Positions 7,859 to 16,028 of a stretch of 64,000 nt of DNA are shown here, in pieces (position 1 is the stretch's first letter; the number at the start of each line of letters is the position of its first letter). The translations under genes were made by a program, and so were the position numbers. The notes beneath the pieces were generated by a model, which did no database searches, had not been told where the DNA came from, and saw nothing but the letters and a program-made list of their open reading frames with translations. The stretch spans positions 1 through 64,000 of the forward strand of contig NZ_CAKTTZ010000006.1 in assembly GCF_934617235.1 (NCBI RefSeq), written 5' to 3'. Origin of the DNA: an uncultured Ellagibacter sp. Its GTDB lineage: Bacteria; Actinomycetota; Coriobacteriia; Coriobacteriales; Eggerthellaceae.

Positions 7859-9472
7859 ATGTCGACCCTAACGGATCAGATTTCCTCACGGCGCACCTTC
7901 GCCATCATCTCGCACCCCGACGCGGGCAAGACGACCCTCACCGAGAAGCTCCTGCTCTACACCGGCAGCATCCAGACCGCAGGCTCGGTCAAAGGCAAGT
8001 CCAGCTCGAAGCACGCCGTATCCGACTGGATGGACATCGAGAAGCAGCGCGGCATCTCCGTGACCTCCTCGGTGCTGCAGTTCTCCTATGACGGCTATTG
8101 CGTGAACATCCTCGATACCCCCGGCCACCAGGACTTTTCGGAAGACACCTACCGCACGCTCATGGCCGCCGACGCCGCGGTCATGGTCATCGACGGCGCG
8201 AAGGGCGTCGAAGCGCAGACGAAGAAGCTCTTCAAGGTGTGCACGCTGCGTCATATTCCCATTTTCACGTTCGTGAACAAGCTCGACCGCGAGACGCGAG
8301 ACCCGTTCGACCTCATGGAGGAGATCGAGACAGTGCTCGGCATCGGCACCTACCCGATGAACTGGCCGATCGGCTGCGGACAGAACTTCCGCGGCGTGTT
8401 CGACCGCCAAACCCGCCGCGTCATCGCCTTCGAGGGCGATGGGCACGCCAACGCCACCAAGAAAGTTGCGGAAATCGAGGCCGAGCTCGGCGACGCCGCG
8501 CTTGCCGACCTCATCGGGGAAGCGAACCACGCGAACCTCATCGACGACATCGAGCTGCTCGACGGCGCAGGTGACGAGCTCGACCTCGACGCAGTGCGCA
8601 CCGGCAAGCTCTCCCCCGTGTTCTTCGGCAGCGCGCTCACCAACTTCGGCGTCGAACCGTTCCTGAAAGAGTTTCTGCGCCTCACCCCCACGCCGCTTCC
8701 CTATACCGACTGCCTCACGGGCGAGCCGGTCGACCCGATGCGCGACGAGTTTTCGGGATTCGTCTTCAAAATCCAGGCGAACATGGACAAGAACCACCGC
8801 GACCGCATCGCCTTCGTGCGTATCTGCTCGGGCAAGTTCGAGCGCGGCATGGACGCAGTGCACATGCAGGGCGGCAAAAAGCTGAAGCTTGCCACAGGAA
8901 CCTCGCTCATGGCAGACGACCGCGCGACGGTCGACGAGGCATACTCGGGCGACATCGTCGGACTCTTCGATCCGGGCATCTTCTCGATCGGCGATACCGT
9001 TTGCGCAGGTAAATGCCGCGTTCAGTACCCCGAAATCCCCACGTTCGCACCCGAGATCTTCGCGCGCGTCACGCAGGTGAACACGCTCAAACGCAAGCAG
9101 TTCGTGAAGGGCATGGAAGAGCTCGCACAGGAAGGCGCCATTCAGATTTTCCGCGAGCCGGGCTTCGGTATGGAAAGCGTCATCGTGGGCGTCGTCGGCG
9201 TGTTGCAGCTCGACGTGCTTGAACAGCGCCTGAAAAGCGAATACGGCGTCGAGGTGCGCAGGCAGGCGCTCCCCTATTCCGAGATTCGCTGGATTATGAA
9301 CGATCCTTCCACCTACGACATCGCGAAGCTCAACCTAACAAGCGACACACTGCGCGTCGAGGACATGCGCGGGCGCAAGCTGCTTCTGTTCACGAGCGCA
9401 TGGAACGTGAATTGGGCGAGCGAGCGCAACGCTGACCTGGAGCTTTCGGAGGTCGGCAACTTCTCCATTTAA
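7859..9472 (+). CDS. prfC: Peptide chain release factor 3
   Basis: 537 residues, the usual RF3 length. The ATG at 7859 begins MSTLTDQISSRRTFAIISHP. The GTPase motifs are intact: G1 SHPDAGKTT, G2 around RGISVTSSVL, G3 DTPGHQDF, G4 NKLD. Domain II (EFSGFVFKIQANMDKNHRDRIAFVRI) and the C-terminal domain (PEIPTFAPEIFARVTQVN...GVVGVLQLDVLEQRLKSEYGV) match RF3 and not EF-G. RF3 uses GTP to recycle RF1/RF2 from the ribosome after peptide release. The gene is followed 10 bp later by an esterase gene that may be cotranscribed. Confidence 0.96.
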   Translation: MSTLTDQISSRRTFAIISHPDAGKTTLTEKLLLYTGSIQTAGSVKGKSSSKHAVSDWMDIEKQRGISVTSSVLQFSYDGYCVNILDTPGHQDFSEDTYRTLMAADAAVMVIDGAKGVEAQTKKLFKVCTLRHIPIFTFVNKLDRETRDPFDLMEEIETVLGIGTYPMNWPIGCGQNFRGVFDRQTRRVIAFEGDGHANATKKVAEIEAELGDAALADLIGEANHANLIDDIELLDGAGDELDLDAVRTGKLSPVFFGSALTNFGVEPFLKEFLRLTPTPLPYTDCLTGEPVDPMRDEFSGFVFKIQANMDKNHRDRIAFVRICSGKFERGMDAVHMQGGKKLKLATGTSLMADDRATVDEAYSGDIVGLFDPGIFSIGDTVCAGKCRVQYPEIPTFAPEIFARVTQVNTLKRKQFVKGMEELAQEGAIQIFREPGFGMESVIVGVVGVLQLDVLEQRLKSEYGVEVRRQALPYSEIRWIMNDPSTYDIAKLNLTSDTLRVEDMRGRKLLLFTSAWNVNWASERNADLELSEVGNFSI

Positions 9473-9482
9473 GGGGGCGGCG

Positions 9483-10424
9483 ATGCGACAGGGCAGACAC
9501 GACACCTTTGGCGCGCCCGTAGATCATCCTTCGGGCGCAAGGGAGCTTGCGGGCGGGGGCTCTGTTTCGCTTGTCGCCAACACCTCATCGGCCGAAGTGG
9601 TTGCCGTGAAAGATGGCGAGTCATCGGCCCCGAATGCGGAAACGGCCTGTTCCGAATATACCCCGACACCCCTCTTTGCGCTTGATGTTCAAGGGGCGTG
9701 CGTCACTGTTTGGCCTGCGCAATCTTCGGGCAATGCGCGCAATCACGCTGGTGAAGGCGGCGAAGAGGACGACAGCAACCGCCTCAACCACATCGTCTAT
9801 CTGCATGTTTACGACGGAGACGGCCTCGACGTCCTCAGCGAATGCCAGCGTATCGGCTGCCCACCGTTCACGCTCGTCGCCATAAAGCCCGCTTGCTGGA
9901 ACGACGACCTTACACCTTGGGAATGCCCCGGCCTGTTTGCCGACGACGCCCCTTTTGCAGGACACGCCCAAGACCAGCTTCGCCTACTGGAAGAAGAAAT
10001 CATCCCCCAGGTCGAGCGAGAATGCGGCAAACCCAACGGCGCCCGCATCTGCCGTACCGTTGCGGGCTACTCACTTGCAGGGCTTTTCGCCACCTGGACG
10101 GCATTCAACTCGTCTACCTTCTCCCGCATTGCAAGCGCTTCGGGTTCTCTTTGGTATCCCGATTTCGCACGCTTCGTCACTGAGGCACCGCTCGCTCGCC
10201 CAATCGATTGTGCCTATTTCTCGCTTGGCAGCAAGGAAGCGAAGACCCCGAGCCGACTTCTGCGCAATGTCGCAACGGGAACGCACGAGGTCGTAGTCGC
10301 ATTTCGCAGCAAGGGAGTACCAACGCAATTCGAGTCGAACCCCGGCAACCACTTTAAAGAACCCGCCCTTCGCATGGCACACGGAATTACCTGGGCGATC
10401 AGCCAGCAAGTGACCAATCGATAG
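9483..10424 (+). CDS. Putative esterase, alpha/beta hydrolase (esterase D-like)
   Basis: 313 residues; ATG preceded by AAGGGGGCGG just after prfC. The nucleophile elbow GYSLAG and the upstream phrase TLVAIKPACWNDDLTPWECPGLF with the later NHF near the C-terminus give a Ser-(Asp)-His type arrangement of the PF00756 putative-esterase family (enterochelin esterase, esterase D and antigen 85 relatives). The first 60 residues are low complexity and not part of the fold. No signal peptide is visible, so it is probably cytoplasmic. The substrate is unknown. Its 3' end overlaps the convergent ung gene by 26 bp. Confidence 0.75.
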   Translation: MRQGRHDTFGAPVDHPSGARELAGGGSVSLVANTSSAEVVAVKDGESSAPNAETACSEYTPTPLFALDVQGACVTVWPAQSSGNARNHAGEGGEEDDSNRLNHIVYLHVYDGDGLDVLSECQRIGCPPFTLVAIKPACWNDDLTPWECPGLFADDAPFAGHAQDQLRLLEEEIIPQVERECGKPNGARICRTVAGYSLAGLFATWTAFNSSTFSRIASASGSLWYPDFARFVTEAPLARPIDCAYFSLGSKEAKTPSRLLRNVATGTHEVVVAFRSKGVPTQFESNPGNHFKEPALRMAHGITWAISQQVTNR

Positions 10425-11238
10425 GCTCGGCTCCGCATTCCCTCAGCAGGTCGTTTGCGCGGGAGAACGGACGCGAGCCCAAGAAAGCGGGAAGATCGCC
10501 AGCCGCGCGCGATGCCGAAAGCGGCGAGGGGTGCGTGCTTTTGAGGATGAACTTACGGGAAAGAGCGTCGGCGACAGAGGAGCCGCTTTCGTCGGCTGCA
10601 GCGGGTGTGGCAGCACTCGAAGCAGAGCCACCAGCGGCCGCGACACCAGCACCAGCACCCGCGACACCAGCGCAATCGCCGCCTTCGAACGCATCCTTCG
10701 ACACGCGCGCCTTCGCGCTCTCGATCAGCTTGATGGCCGGACGCCCCCACGCCAAAAAGACCACTGGCTGAGGCAAGCGCATGCACGCCTCGACGATCGC
10801 CGTCGTAACCACCTGCCAACCCAACTTGCTGTGTGAGTTCGCCTCGTGTTCCCGTACCGTGAGCGTCGTGTTCAAAAGCAGCACGCCTTGCTGTGCCCAC
10901 GCAGACAAATCACCGCTCACGGGCATATTGCACCCCAGGTCAGACGCCATTTCCTTATAGATATTGCGCAAGCTTGGCGGAAGCTTCTCCCCGCTGGGCA
11001 CCGAGAACGACAGGCCCATCGCCTGACCTGGGCCATGGTAGGGGTCCTGTCCTAGAATGACGACGCGGACATCTTCGGGCGTCACATAGGCAAGCGCGTT
11101 TAAGATGTCACCTTGCGGCGGGTAGATGGTCTCTTCCCTTCGCAGGTCATCGACCTCTAAGAGCAATCGCTGCGCAGTCGCCTTCGCCTGCTCGGGAACG
11201 AGCGCGAACCACGCATCGATCGATTCCTGTTTTTCCAC
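10399..11238 (-). CDS. ung: Uracil-DNA glycosylase (family 1) with an Ala/Gly-rich insertion
   Basis: 279 residues from the GTG at 11238, which has GGAGG 5 bp upstream; the in-frame TTG at 11274 is a weaker alternative. Catalytic motifs of family-1 UDG are complete: GQDPYH (63-68, catalytic Asp and Tyr), LLLNTTLTV, and the DNA-intercalation loop STHPSPLSA (234-242, catalytic His). The enzyme removes uracil from DNA to start base-excision repair. Between the VVFLAWGRPA segment and the C-terminal motif lies an insertion of nearly 50 residues rich in Ala, Gly and Ser that typical bacterial Ung lacks. The 3' end overlaps the esterase gene. Confidence 0.95.
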   Translation of the reverse strand: MEKQESIDAWFALVPEQAKATAQRLLLEVDDLRREETIYPPQGDILNALAYVTPEDVRVVILGQDPYHGPGQAMGLSFSVPSGEKLPPSLRNIYKEMASDLGCNMPVSGDLSAWAQQGVLLLNTTLTVREHEANSHSKLGWQVVTTAIVEACMRLPQPVVFLAWGRPAIKLIESAKARVSKDAFEGGDCAGVAGAGAGVAAAGGSASSAATPAAADESGSSVADALSRKFILKSTHPSPLSASRAAGDLPAFLGSRPFSRANDLLRECGAEPIDWSLAG

Positions 11239-11373
11239 CGTCGCCTCCAACCGGTCGCCTTCCCGCAGAGCCAATTCACAGCTTTGCGCTCGTCCATTTT
11301 AGCGAACAAGAAAGACCGATTTCTCCCTGTTTCGAAAAGCGCGTGGTTACAATGCACTTGGAGAAGGGGGTAA

Positions 11374-11403
11374 CTGCCAGAAAAACGGCACTCTTCATCA
11401 AAT
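11374..11403 (-). repeat. 36-bp repeat family, degenerate inverted copy
   Basis: Read on the minus strand it shares TTTGATGAA, CCG, TTTCTGGCAG and a CCCCC run with the copies at 11541 and 13061, with several substitutions between. It lies 140 bp before the full copy and in the opposite orientation. Confidence 0.5.
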
Positions 11404-11540
11404 CGAGAAGCCTTGTCGCCGAATCCAAAAGCTATACAACCGCATTGCCAAGCCAGTTTCAATTCCGTCCAAGCAAATGACCAGGTCGAAACAACGCAAG
11501 CTGAGCTAACCCAAATTCAAGCTCATTACCTTTTCTCTGG

Positions 11541-11576
11541 TTTGATGAAAACCACCCGATTTCTGGCAGGACCCCC
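11541..11576 (+). repeat. 36-bp repeat family, full copy 1
   Basis: Begins TTTGATGAAAACCACCCGAT and ends GGCAGGACCCCC. It differs from the copy at 13061-13096 at one base. It lies upstream of the PD-(D/E)XK-like gene at 11714. Apart from the repeats and the promoter below, 11239-11713 holds no supported gene. Confidence 0.8.
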
Positions 11577-11679
11577 CTGCCAAATTGTACAAGCGAGAAC
11601 ACGCGCGCGCCTAAACCAAAAATGTCCCAAGCGCCTCGTTTTTCGAGCAAATACTCCGATCGACAACGTGGACAGACTC

Positions 11680-11707
11680 TTGAAATGATAAGTGATGCTC
11701 GTATCAT
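11680..11707 (+). promoter_or_regulatory. Promoter giving an apparently leaderless mRNA
   Basis: TTGAAA (11680-11685), 16-bp spacer, TATCAT (11702-11707), then only 6 bp to the ATG at 11714, so the transcript should start at or next to the start codon. No Shine-Dalgarno is present. An inverted repeat ATGATA...TATCAT overlaps the spacer and -10 box and could be an operator. Confidence 0.6.
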
Positions 11708-11713
11708 ACCCGC

Positions 11714-12808
11714 ATGGACATCTGCCTCTCACATATCTCCGCCCTTCGATGGCTCATGCGCAACCCGAACCCCCTCGCGGCCCAAAAAAGGACACGTTAT
11801 CGCGCCGATGCGCCCGACGGCATTCCCTCGCCAACTCGTTGCCGAGAGCTTGCGCTTGAGCTTGACCCAGAACGCGAGTTTCTCGACTTCCTTTCGAGCA
11901 GCCGCCGCGGAAGAAACAACGGCAAGCACTTCGCAGTTCACGTCCAAACTGAATTGCTTCCACCAAAGTCCTTCATTAGGATCGGGACTATCGACAAGAC
12001 TGCGATCTACATTGCCTCACCAGAACTCGTTTTCATGCAGCTCGCTCAACGCCGCCCACTTGAAGAAGCGGTCTATTTCGGCTTCGCCCTTTGCTCGCTA
12101 TACCGCATCGACCCAACGGCACCAGGGGGATTGCGACAACGAGACGAGCGCCCGCTATCTAGCTCGGAGTGCGTTATCGCAGATAAGCCCCTCACAACCG
12201 TTAAACGCATCGAGAACTTCCTTGACACCACCAAGGGAAACCTCGGTTGCGAGAAGGCTCGCTCGACACTGAGGTTCGTCCGCGATGGCTCGCGATCACC
12301 TATGGAATCTGCGCTCGCGATTTCCCTGGGACTTCCCCGTAATCGCGGAGGTTTCGGTCTTGGCATCGGGCAGATGAATCATGCAGTTCGTATCTTCAAT
12401 GGCGCTGATTGGGCGGGCGAAAGGCGCTACGTAACCCGATATCCGGACATAAGCATCGAGCATGGTGATTCGTCGGGCCGAAAAACCACCGTCGGCATCG
12501 ATTATGATGGGCACGCGTTCCATTCAACCGCCGCCGCCCTTGCTCGAGATGCTCGCCGAAGAAACGAGATTGCCCCGATTCGAGGATTTACCCACCTCAG
12601 CATCAACGCCCAGGAAGCCACCGACTTCATCGCATTCTGCAGATTCGCTGATCAAACAAGACGAGCCCTCGGCATCAGGTCGCTCGACCGATGCCCACGA
12701 AACAACCCTACCGTTGCAGATCTCGAAAAACGCAACGCCATCGAGCGAAAGCAACTTGACCTCTGGAGAAAGCTCATTTGCCAAAGCGACTTCCGGAGAA
12801 TTGAATAA
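11714..12808 (+). CDS. Orphan PD-(D/E)XK-like protein, paralogue of the gene at 44447
   Basis: 364 residues. The N-terminal part opens with MDICLSHISALRWL, a phrase shared with the product of 44447 (MDVIICHISALHYW); the middle shares IY.xSPE...Q and FALC..YR segments. The C-terminal domain runs YPDISIEHGD...VGIDYDGHAFH...DARRRNEIAPIRGF. PD followed by an acidic strand, an aromatic His and DARRRN is the layout of DUF559/Vsr-like restriction-type nucleases. The N-terminus recalls AbiEi-like antitoxin regulators that begin in the same way. Function is unknown; a DNA-binding or DNA-cutting role is inferred. Start choice rests on the leaderless promoter and paralogue alignment. It is framed by inverted copies of a 36-bp repeat. 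Confidence 0.7.
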   Translation: MDICLSHISALRWLMRNPNPLAAQKRTRYRADAPDGIPSPTRCRELALELDPEREFLDFLSSSRRGRNNGKHFAVHVQTELLPPKSFIRIGTIDKTAIYIASPELVFMQLAQRRPLEEAVYFGFALCSLYRIDPTAPGGLRQRDERPLSSSECVIADKPLTTVKRIENFLDTTKGNLGCEKARSTLRFVRDGSRSPMESALAISLGLPRNRGGFGLGIGQMNHAVRIFNGADWAGERRYVTRYPDISIEHGDSSGRKTTVGIDYDGHAFHSTAAALARDARRRNEIAPIRGFTHLSINAQEATDFIAFCRFADQTRRALGIRSLDRCPRNNPTVADLEKRNAIERKQLDLWRKLICQSDFRRIE

Positions 12809-12913
12809 GGTCGTACCTGCTAAGCACCTATTGCAGCGGTGAAACTCACGCCCCCCTTTGCTGCAGCAGAATAGCCTTCGCCCCCTGTGGCGATGCAATC
12901 TGAACCCCCCAAC

Positions 12914-12942
12914 ATGCCAGAAATCGCGTGGTTTTCATCAAC
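12914..12942 (-). repeat. 36-bp repeat family, inverted copy
   Basis: On the minus strand reads TTGATGAAAACCACGCGATT followed by TCTGGCATG. It matches the core of copy 1 at all but about two positions and lies 105 bp after the stop of the PD-(D/E)XK-like gene. With copy 1 it forms terminal inverted repeats around a 1.4-kb segment. Confidence 0.75.
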
Positions 12943-13060
12943 ATGGCATTCCGCAGAAGACATGGAGCAGTTTCAAGGCAGCAGGCACAAGACGTTCACC
13001 TGCGGGTTTCCATTTCCCACTCCCGCACCGCCTCCCAGAGTGCAACCCAGAGCGCACTCA

Positions 13061-13096
13061 TTTGATGAAAACCACCTGATTTCTGGCAGGACCCCC
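13061..13096 (+). repeat. 36-bp repeat family, full copy 2
   Basis: Same 36 bp as 11541-11576 with a single C/T difference, same orientation. It lies 118 bp beyond the inverted copy. Confidence 0.8.
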
Positions 13097-13343
13097 ATGT
13101 TTCGTCCGCAAGGTATCGCAATCGCTCGGGATGAGCGCAAGTGACGGTGCGAGTTTTGACGAACAGGGGGACGAGCGCTCGAGAAAACAACAGGCACCGC
13201 AACCTCGACGCAGCAATAGCGCATCTAAGCAGAGCGCTACGTCGCCAACACAACCGGCGCCGCACGAACGAACGGCGAGCATGTTCGGCTCAGCGTCGAA
13301 ACGCGGTGGGTTCCTTGAAGCATCCGCCCCACCTCAAACGAAA

Positions 13344-13367
13344 GAAGGCCGCCCGAGGGCGGCCTTC
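13344..13367 (-). terminator. Terminator of nrdD
   Basis: Perfect 10-bp stem (13344-13353 with 13358-13367), 4-nt loop, T-rich on the minus strand after the stem; 23 bp past the nrdD stop. Confidence 0.8.
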
Positions 13368-13390
13368 CGAACACTTAGGAGCCTACTTCG

Positions 13391-15613
13391 CTACAGATGC
13401 AGCACGCGGTCCTTGATTTCCTGCGTGCGGCCCTGGTTCCAGAACTGCGTGCCGATGTATCCGCAGGTACGACGTGCAACGTTGAGCTTTTCCTGATCGC
13501 GATTGCCGCAGTGCGGGCACTCCCACACCAGCTTGCCGTCGTCTTCCACAATCTGAATCTCACCGTCGAAGCCGCACACCTGGCAATAATCGCTCTTCGT
13601 GTTGAGCTCCGCGTACATGATGTTGTCGTAGATGTACTGCATAACGCGGATGACGGCCTTCAGGTTGTCCTGCATGTTGGGGACTTCAACATAGCTGATA
13701 GCCCCGCCCGGAGACAGACGCTGGAATGCGCTTTCGAACTTCAGCTTGTCGAAGGCGTCGATCTGCTCGGTCACATGCACGTGGTAGCTGTTCGTGATGT
13801 AGCCCTTGTCGGTAATGCCGGGAATCACGCCGAAGCGACGCTGCAGCGCCTTCGCGAACTTGTACGTGGTCGACTCGAGCGGCGTGCCGTAGAGCGAGAA
13901 GTCGATGTTGGTCTCCGCCTTCCACTCGGCACACTTGTCGTTCATGTGCTGCATGACCTCCATGGCGAACGGCGTGCCCTCCGCCTCGGTGTGGCTGTGG
14001 CCGGTCATGTACTTCACGCACTCATAGAGCCCCGCGTAACCAAGCGAAATGGTGGAATACCCGCCGTAGAGCAGCTTGTCGATCGGCTCGCCCTTCTCGA
14101 GGCGAGCAAGCGCACCGTACTGCCACAGAATCGGCGCGGCGTCGGAAAGCGTGCCCTTCAGGCGATTATGACGGCACATGAGAGCCTTACGGCACAGCTC
14201 GAGGCGCTCATCGAAGATCTCCCAGAACTTCGCCTTGTCGCCATGAGAAGAAAGCGCCACATCAGGCAGGCTGATGGTCACAACGCCCTGGTTGAAGCGG
14301 CCATAGTACTTCGGCTTGCCCGGCTCGTAGTTGCCCGCGTTCGCCACGTTGTCGTAGCCGTTGCCGGAACGGTCGGGCGTGAGGAAGCTGCGGCATCCCA
14401 TGCACGTGTAGCAATCACCGTTGCCCTCCGTCTCGCCCTTGGACAGCTTCATCTCGCGCATTTTCTTCTCGGAGATATAGTCGGGCACCATGCGCTTGGC
14501 CGTGCACTTCGCCGCCATCTGTGTGAGATAGAAATACGGCGAATCCTCGCGCACATTGTCTTCCTCGAGCACGTAGATGAGCTTGGGGAACGCCGGCGTG
14601 ATCCACACCCCGGTCTCGTTTTTCACGCCCTCGTAGCGCTGGCGCAGCGTTTCCTCGATGATCATGGCGAGGTCGTGCTTCTCAGCCTCGGAGCGAGCCT
14701 CGTTCAGGTACATGAACACAGTGACGAACGGAGCCTGACCGTTGGTGGTCATCAGCGTGACGACCTGGTACTGGATGGTCTGCACGCCGCGGCGGATCTC
14801 GTCGCGCAGGCGGCCTTCCACCACTTCGGCGACGCGGTCGGCGTTGGCCTCGAGCCCGAGCTGGTTGATCTCCTGGAGCACCTGACGGCGGATCTTCTGG
14901 CGGGAAACGTCGACGAAGGGCGCTAGATGCGTGAGCGAGATGGACTGCCCGCCGTACTGGCAGCTGGCCACCTGCGCGATGATCTGCGTCGCAATGTTGC
15001 AGGCGGTGGAGAAGCTGTGCGGGCGCTCGATCATGGTGCCCGAGATGACGGTGCCGTTCTGCAGCATATCTTCCAGATTCACCAGGTCGCAGTTGTGCAT
15101 ATGCTGCGCGAAGTAGTCGGAATCGTGGAAGTGGATGATGCCTTCGTTGTGCGCGCGCACCACCTCGGGCGGAAGCAGCAGGCGCATCGTGATGTCCTTG
15201 GACACCTCGCCCGCCATGTAGTCGCGCTGCACGGAGTTCACGGTGGGGTTCTTGTTGGAGTTCTCCTGCTTCGCTTCCTCGTTGTTGCACTCGATGAGCG
15301 AGAGGATCTTGTCGTCGGTCGTGTTGGAATGGCGCTTCAGGGACTGCACGTAGCGGTAGATGATGTACTTGCGCGCCACGGTGTAGCGGCCCTGCGCCAT
15401 AATCTGGTCTTCCACCATGTCCTGGATTTCCTCGACCGACACCGTGTGGCCCGAGCGACCGCACAGCCACTCGACGCTATGGGCGGCGAGCGCGACCTGC
15501 TCGTCGGTCAAGCGCTCGTTTTGCGGAACCTCGTTGTTGGCAGCCTTGATGGCGTTCACAATCTTGTCGATGTCGAAGGGCACTTCCGAGCCGCTGCGCT
15601 TGATAATCTTCAT
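13391..15613 (-). CDS. nrdD: Anaerobic ribonucleoside-triphosphate reductase (class III)
   Basis: 740 residues from ATG 15613 (MKIIKRSGSEVPFD). Residues 1-90 form an ATP-cone allosteric domain (VPFDIDKIVNAIKAANNE...VEEIQDMVEDQIM). The catalytic barrel contains CNIATQIIAQVASCQYGGQS and other NrdD phrases. The C-terminus has the zinc site CQVC...CPHC and the glycyl-radical loop RRTCGYIGTQFW. The enzyme reduces NTPs to dNTPs without oxygen, using a radical installed on the loop glycine by NrdG. No nrdG lies next to it in this window, so the activase must be elsewhere. A NrdR operator sits at its promoter. It is monocistronic. Confidence 0.97.
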   Translation of the reverse strand: MKIIKRSGSEVPFDIDKIVNAIKAANNEVPQNERLTDEQVALAAHSVEWLCGRSGHTVSVEEIQDMVEDQIMAQGRYTVARKYIIYRYVQSLKRHSNTTDDKILSLIECNNEEAKQENSNKNPTVNSVQRDYMAGEVSKDITMRLLLPPEVVRAHNEGIIHFHDSDYFAQHMHNCDLVNLEDMLQNGTVISGTMIERPHSFSTACNIATQIIAQVASCQYGGQSISLTHLAPFVDVSRQKIRRQVLQEINQLGLEANADRVAEVVEGRLRDEIRRGVQTIQYQVVTLMTTNGQAPFVTVFMYLNEARSEAEKHDLAMIIEETLRQRYEGVKNETGVWITPAFPKLIYVLEEDNVREDSPYFYLTQMAAKCTAKRMVPDYISEKKMREMKLSKGETEGNGDCYTCMGCRSFLTPDRSGNGYDNVANAGNYEPGKPKYYGRFNQGVVTISLPDVALSSHGDKAKFWEIFDERLELCRKALMCRHNRLKGTLSDAAPILWQYGALARLEKGEPIDKLLYGGYSTISLGYAGLYECVKYMTGHSHTEAEGTPFAMEVMQHMNDKCAEWKAETNIDFSLYGTPLESTTYKFAKALQRRFGVIPGITDKGYITNSYHVHVTEQIDAFDKLKFESAFQRLSPGGAISYVEVPNMQDNLKAVIRVMQYIYDNIMYAELNTKSDYCQVCGFDGEIQIVEDDGKLVWECPHCGNRDQEKLNVARRTCGYIGTQFWNQGRTQEIKDRVLHL

Positions 15614-15759
15614 GGCACTTCCTCTTCGTTGCTTATCTGAAACCGTCTTACTCGCCCGCAATGGGGACACGACCGTGCGGGAAGGTATTTCCCGACGTCA
15701 GAGACGCTGCCCACGATCTTTGAGGGGTTTACTGCGTGCGGACGCCTGAGCATCCGCCT

Positions 15760-15788
15760 ATATTATGTGCTTATGATACGACATTCAA
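15760..15788 (-). promoter_or_regulatory. nrdD promoter
   Basis: Minus strand: TTGAAT (15788-15783), exactly 17 bp, TAATAT (15765-15760). It directly abuts the NrdR box on its upstream side, and a weaker second NrdR-like box (about 15755-15770, 10 of 16 matches) covers the -10. Confidence 0.7.
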
Positions 15789-15804
15789 ACACAAGATATT
15801 GTGT
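15789..15804 (-). promoter_or_regulatory. NrdR box
   Basis: ACACAAGATATTGTGT, near-perfect match to the NrdR consensus ACACwATATATwGTGT (one off position). NrdR represses ribonucleotide reductase genes when dATP/ATP is bound. Its position next to the -35 box supports repression of nrdD. Confidence 0.8.
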
Positions 15805-15988
15805 TTTCTTGTTTTGAAAAATCCATAGATGGTGTTTTCCCGATAGTTTTCCACTTGCCCCAAAAACGGCATAACCCCACCTCGTCACGAAAGGCGCGCA
15901 TTGTTTGGGCGCCTCGAAAACGCAGTTTTCCACCACCGCAAAACCCCAGGAGAAAATTTTTTGTGCGCTGAAAGCTGGCGCAAGGGGG

Positions 15989-16021
15989 TTGACAAGCGCA
16001 ACGCTGCGGCTGCGCTATACT
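15989..16021 (+). promoter_or_regulatory. Possible promoter of the repair fusion gene
   Basis: TTGACA (15989-15994) and TATACT (16016-16021) with a long 21-bp gap; the ATG follows 7 bp after the -10, so the transcript may be leaderless. The spacer is outside the normal range, so the -35 call is weak. The AT-richer stretch 15780-15960 holds no gene. Confidence 0.4.
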
Positions 16022-16028
16022 TTCACGC

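Larger units (their letters stand above)
12809..13343 (+). other. Gene-free region holding repeat copies
   Basis: About 530 bp without a supportable gene between the PD-(D/E)XK-like gene and the nrdD terminator. Its recognisable content is an inverted and a direct copy of the 36-bp repeat, listed separately. Confidence 0.5.

Noticed and set aside
11541..12942. Insertion sequence with transposase
   Set aside because: The segment has terminal inverted repeats, but its gene shows no transposase motif; called a possible novel unit, not an IS.
13397..14926. 509-codon plus-strand frame
   Set aside because: Antisense to nrdD.
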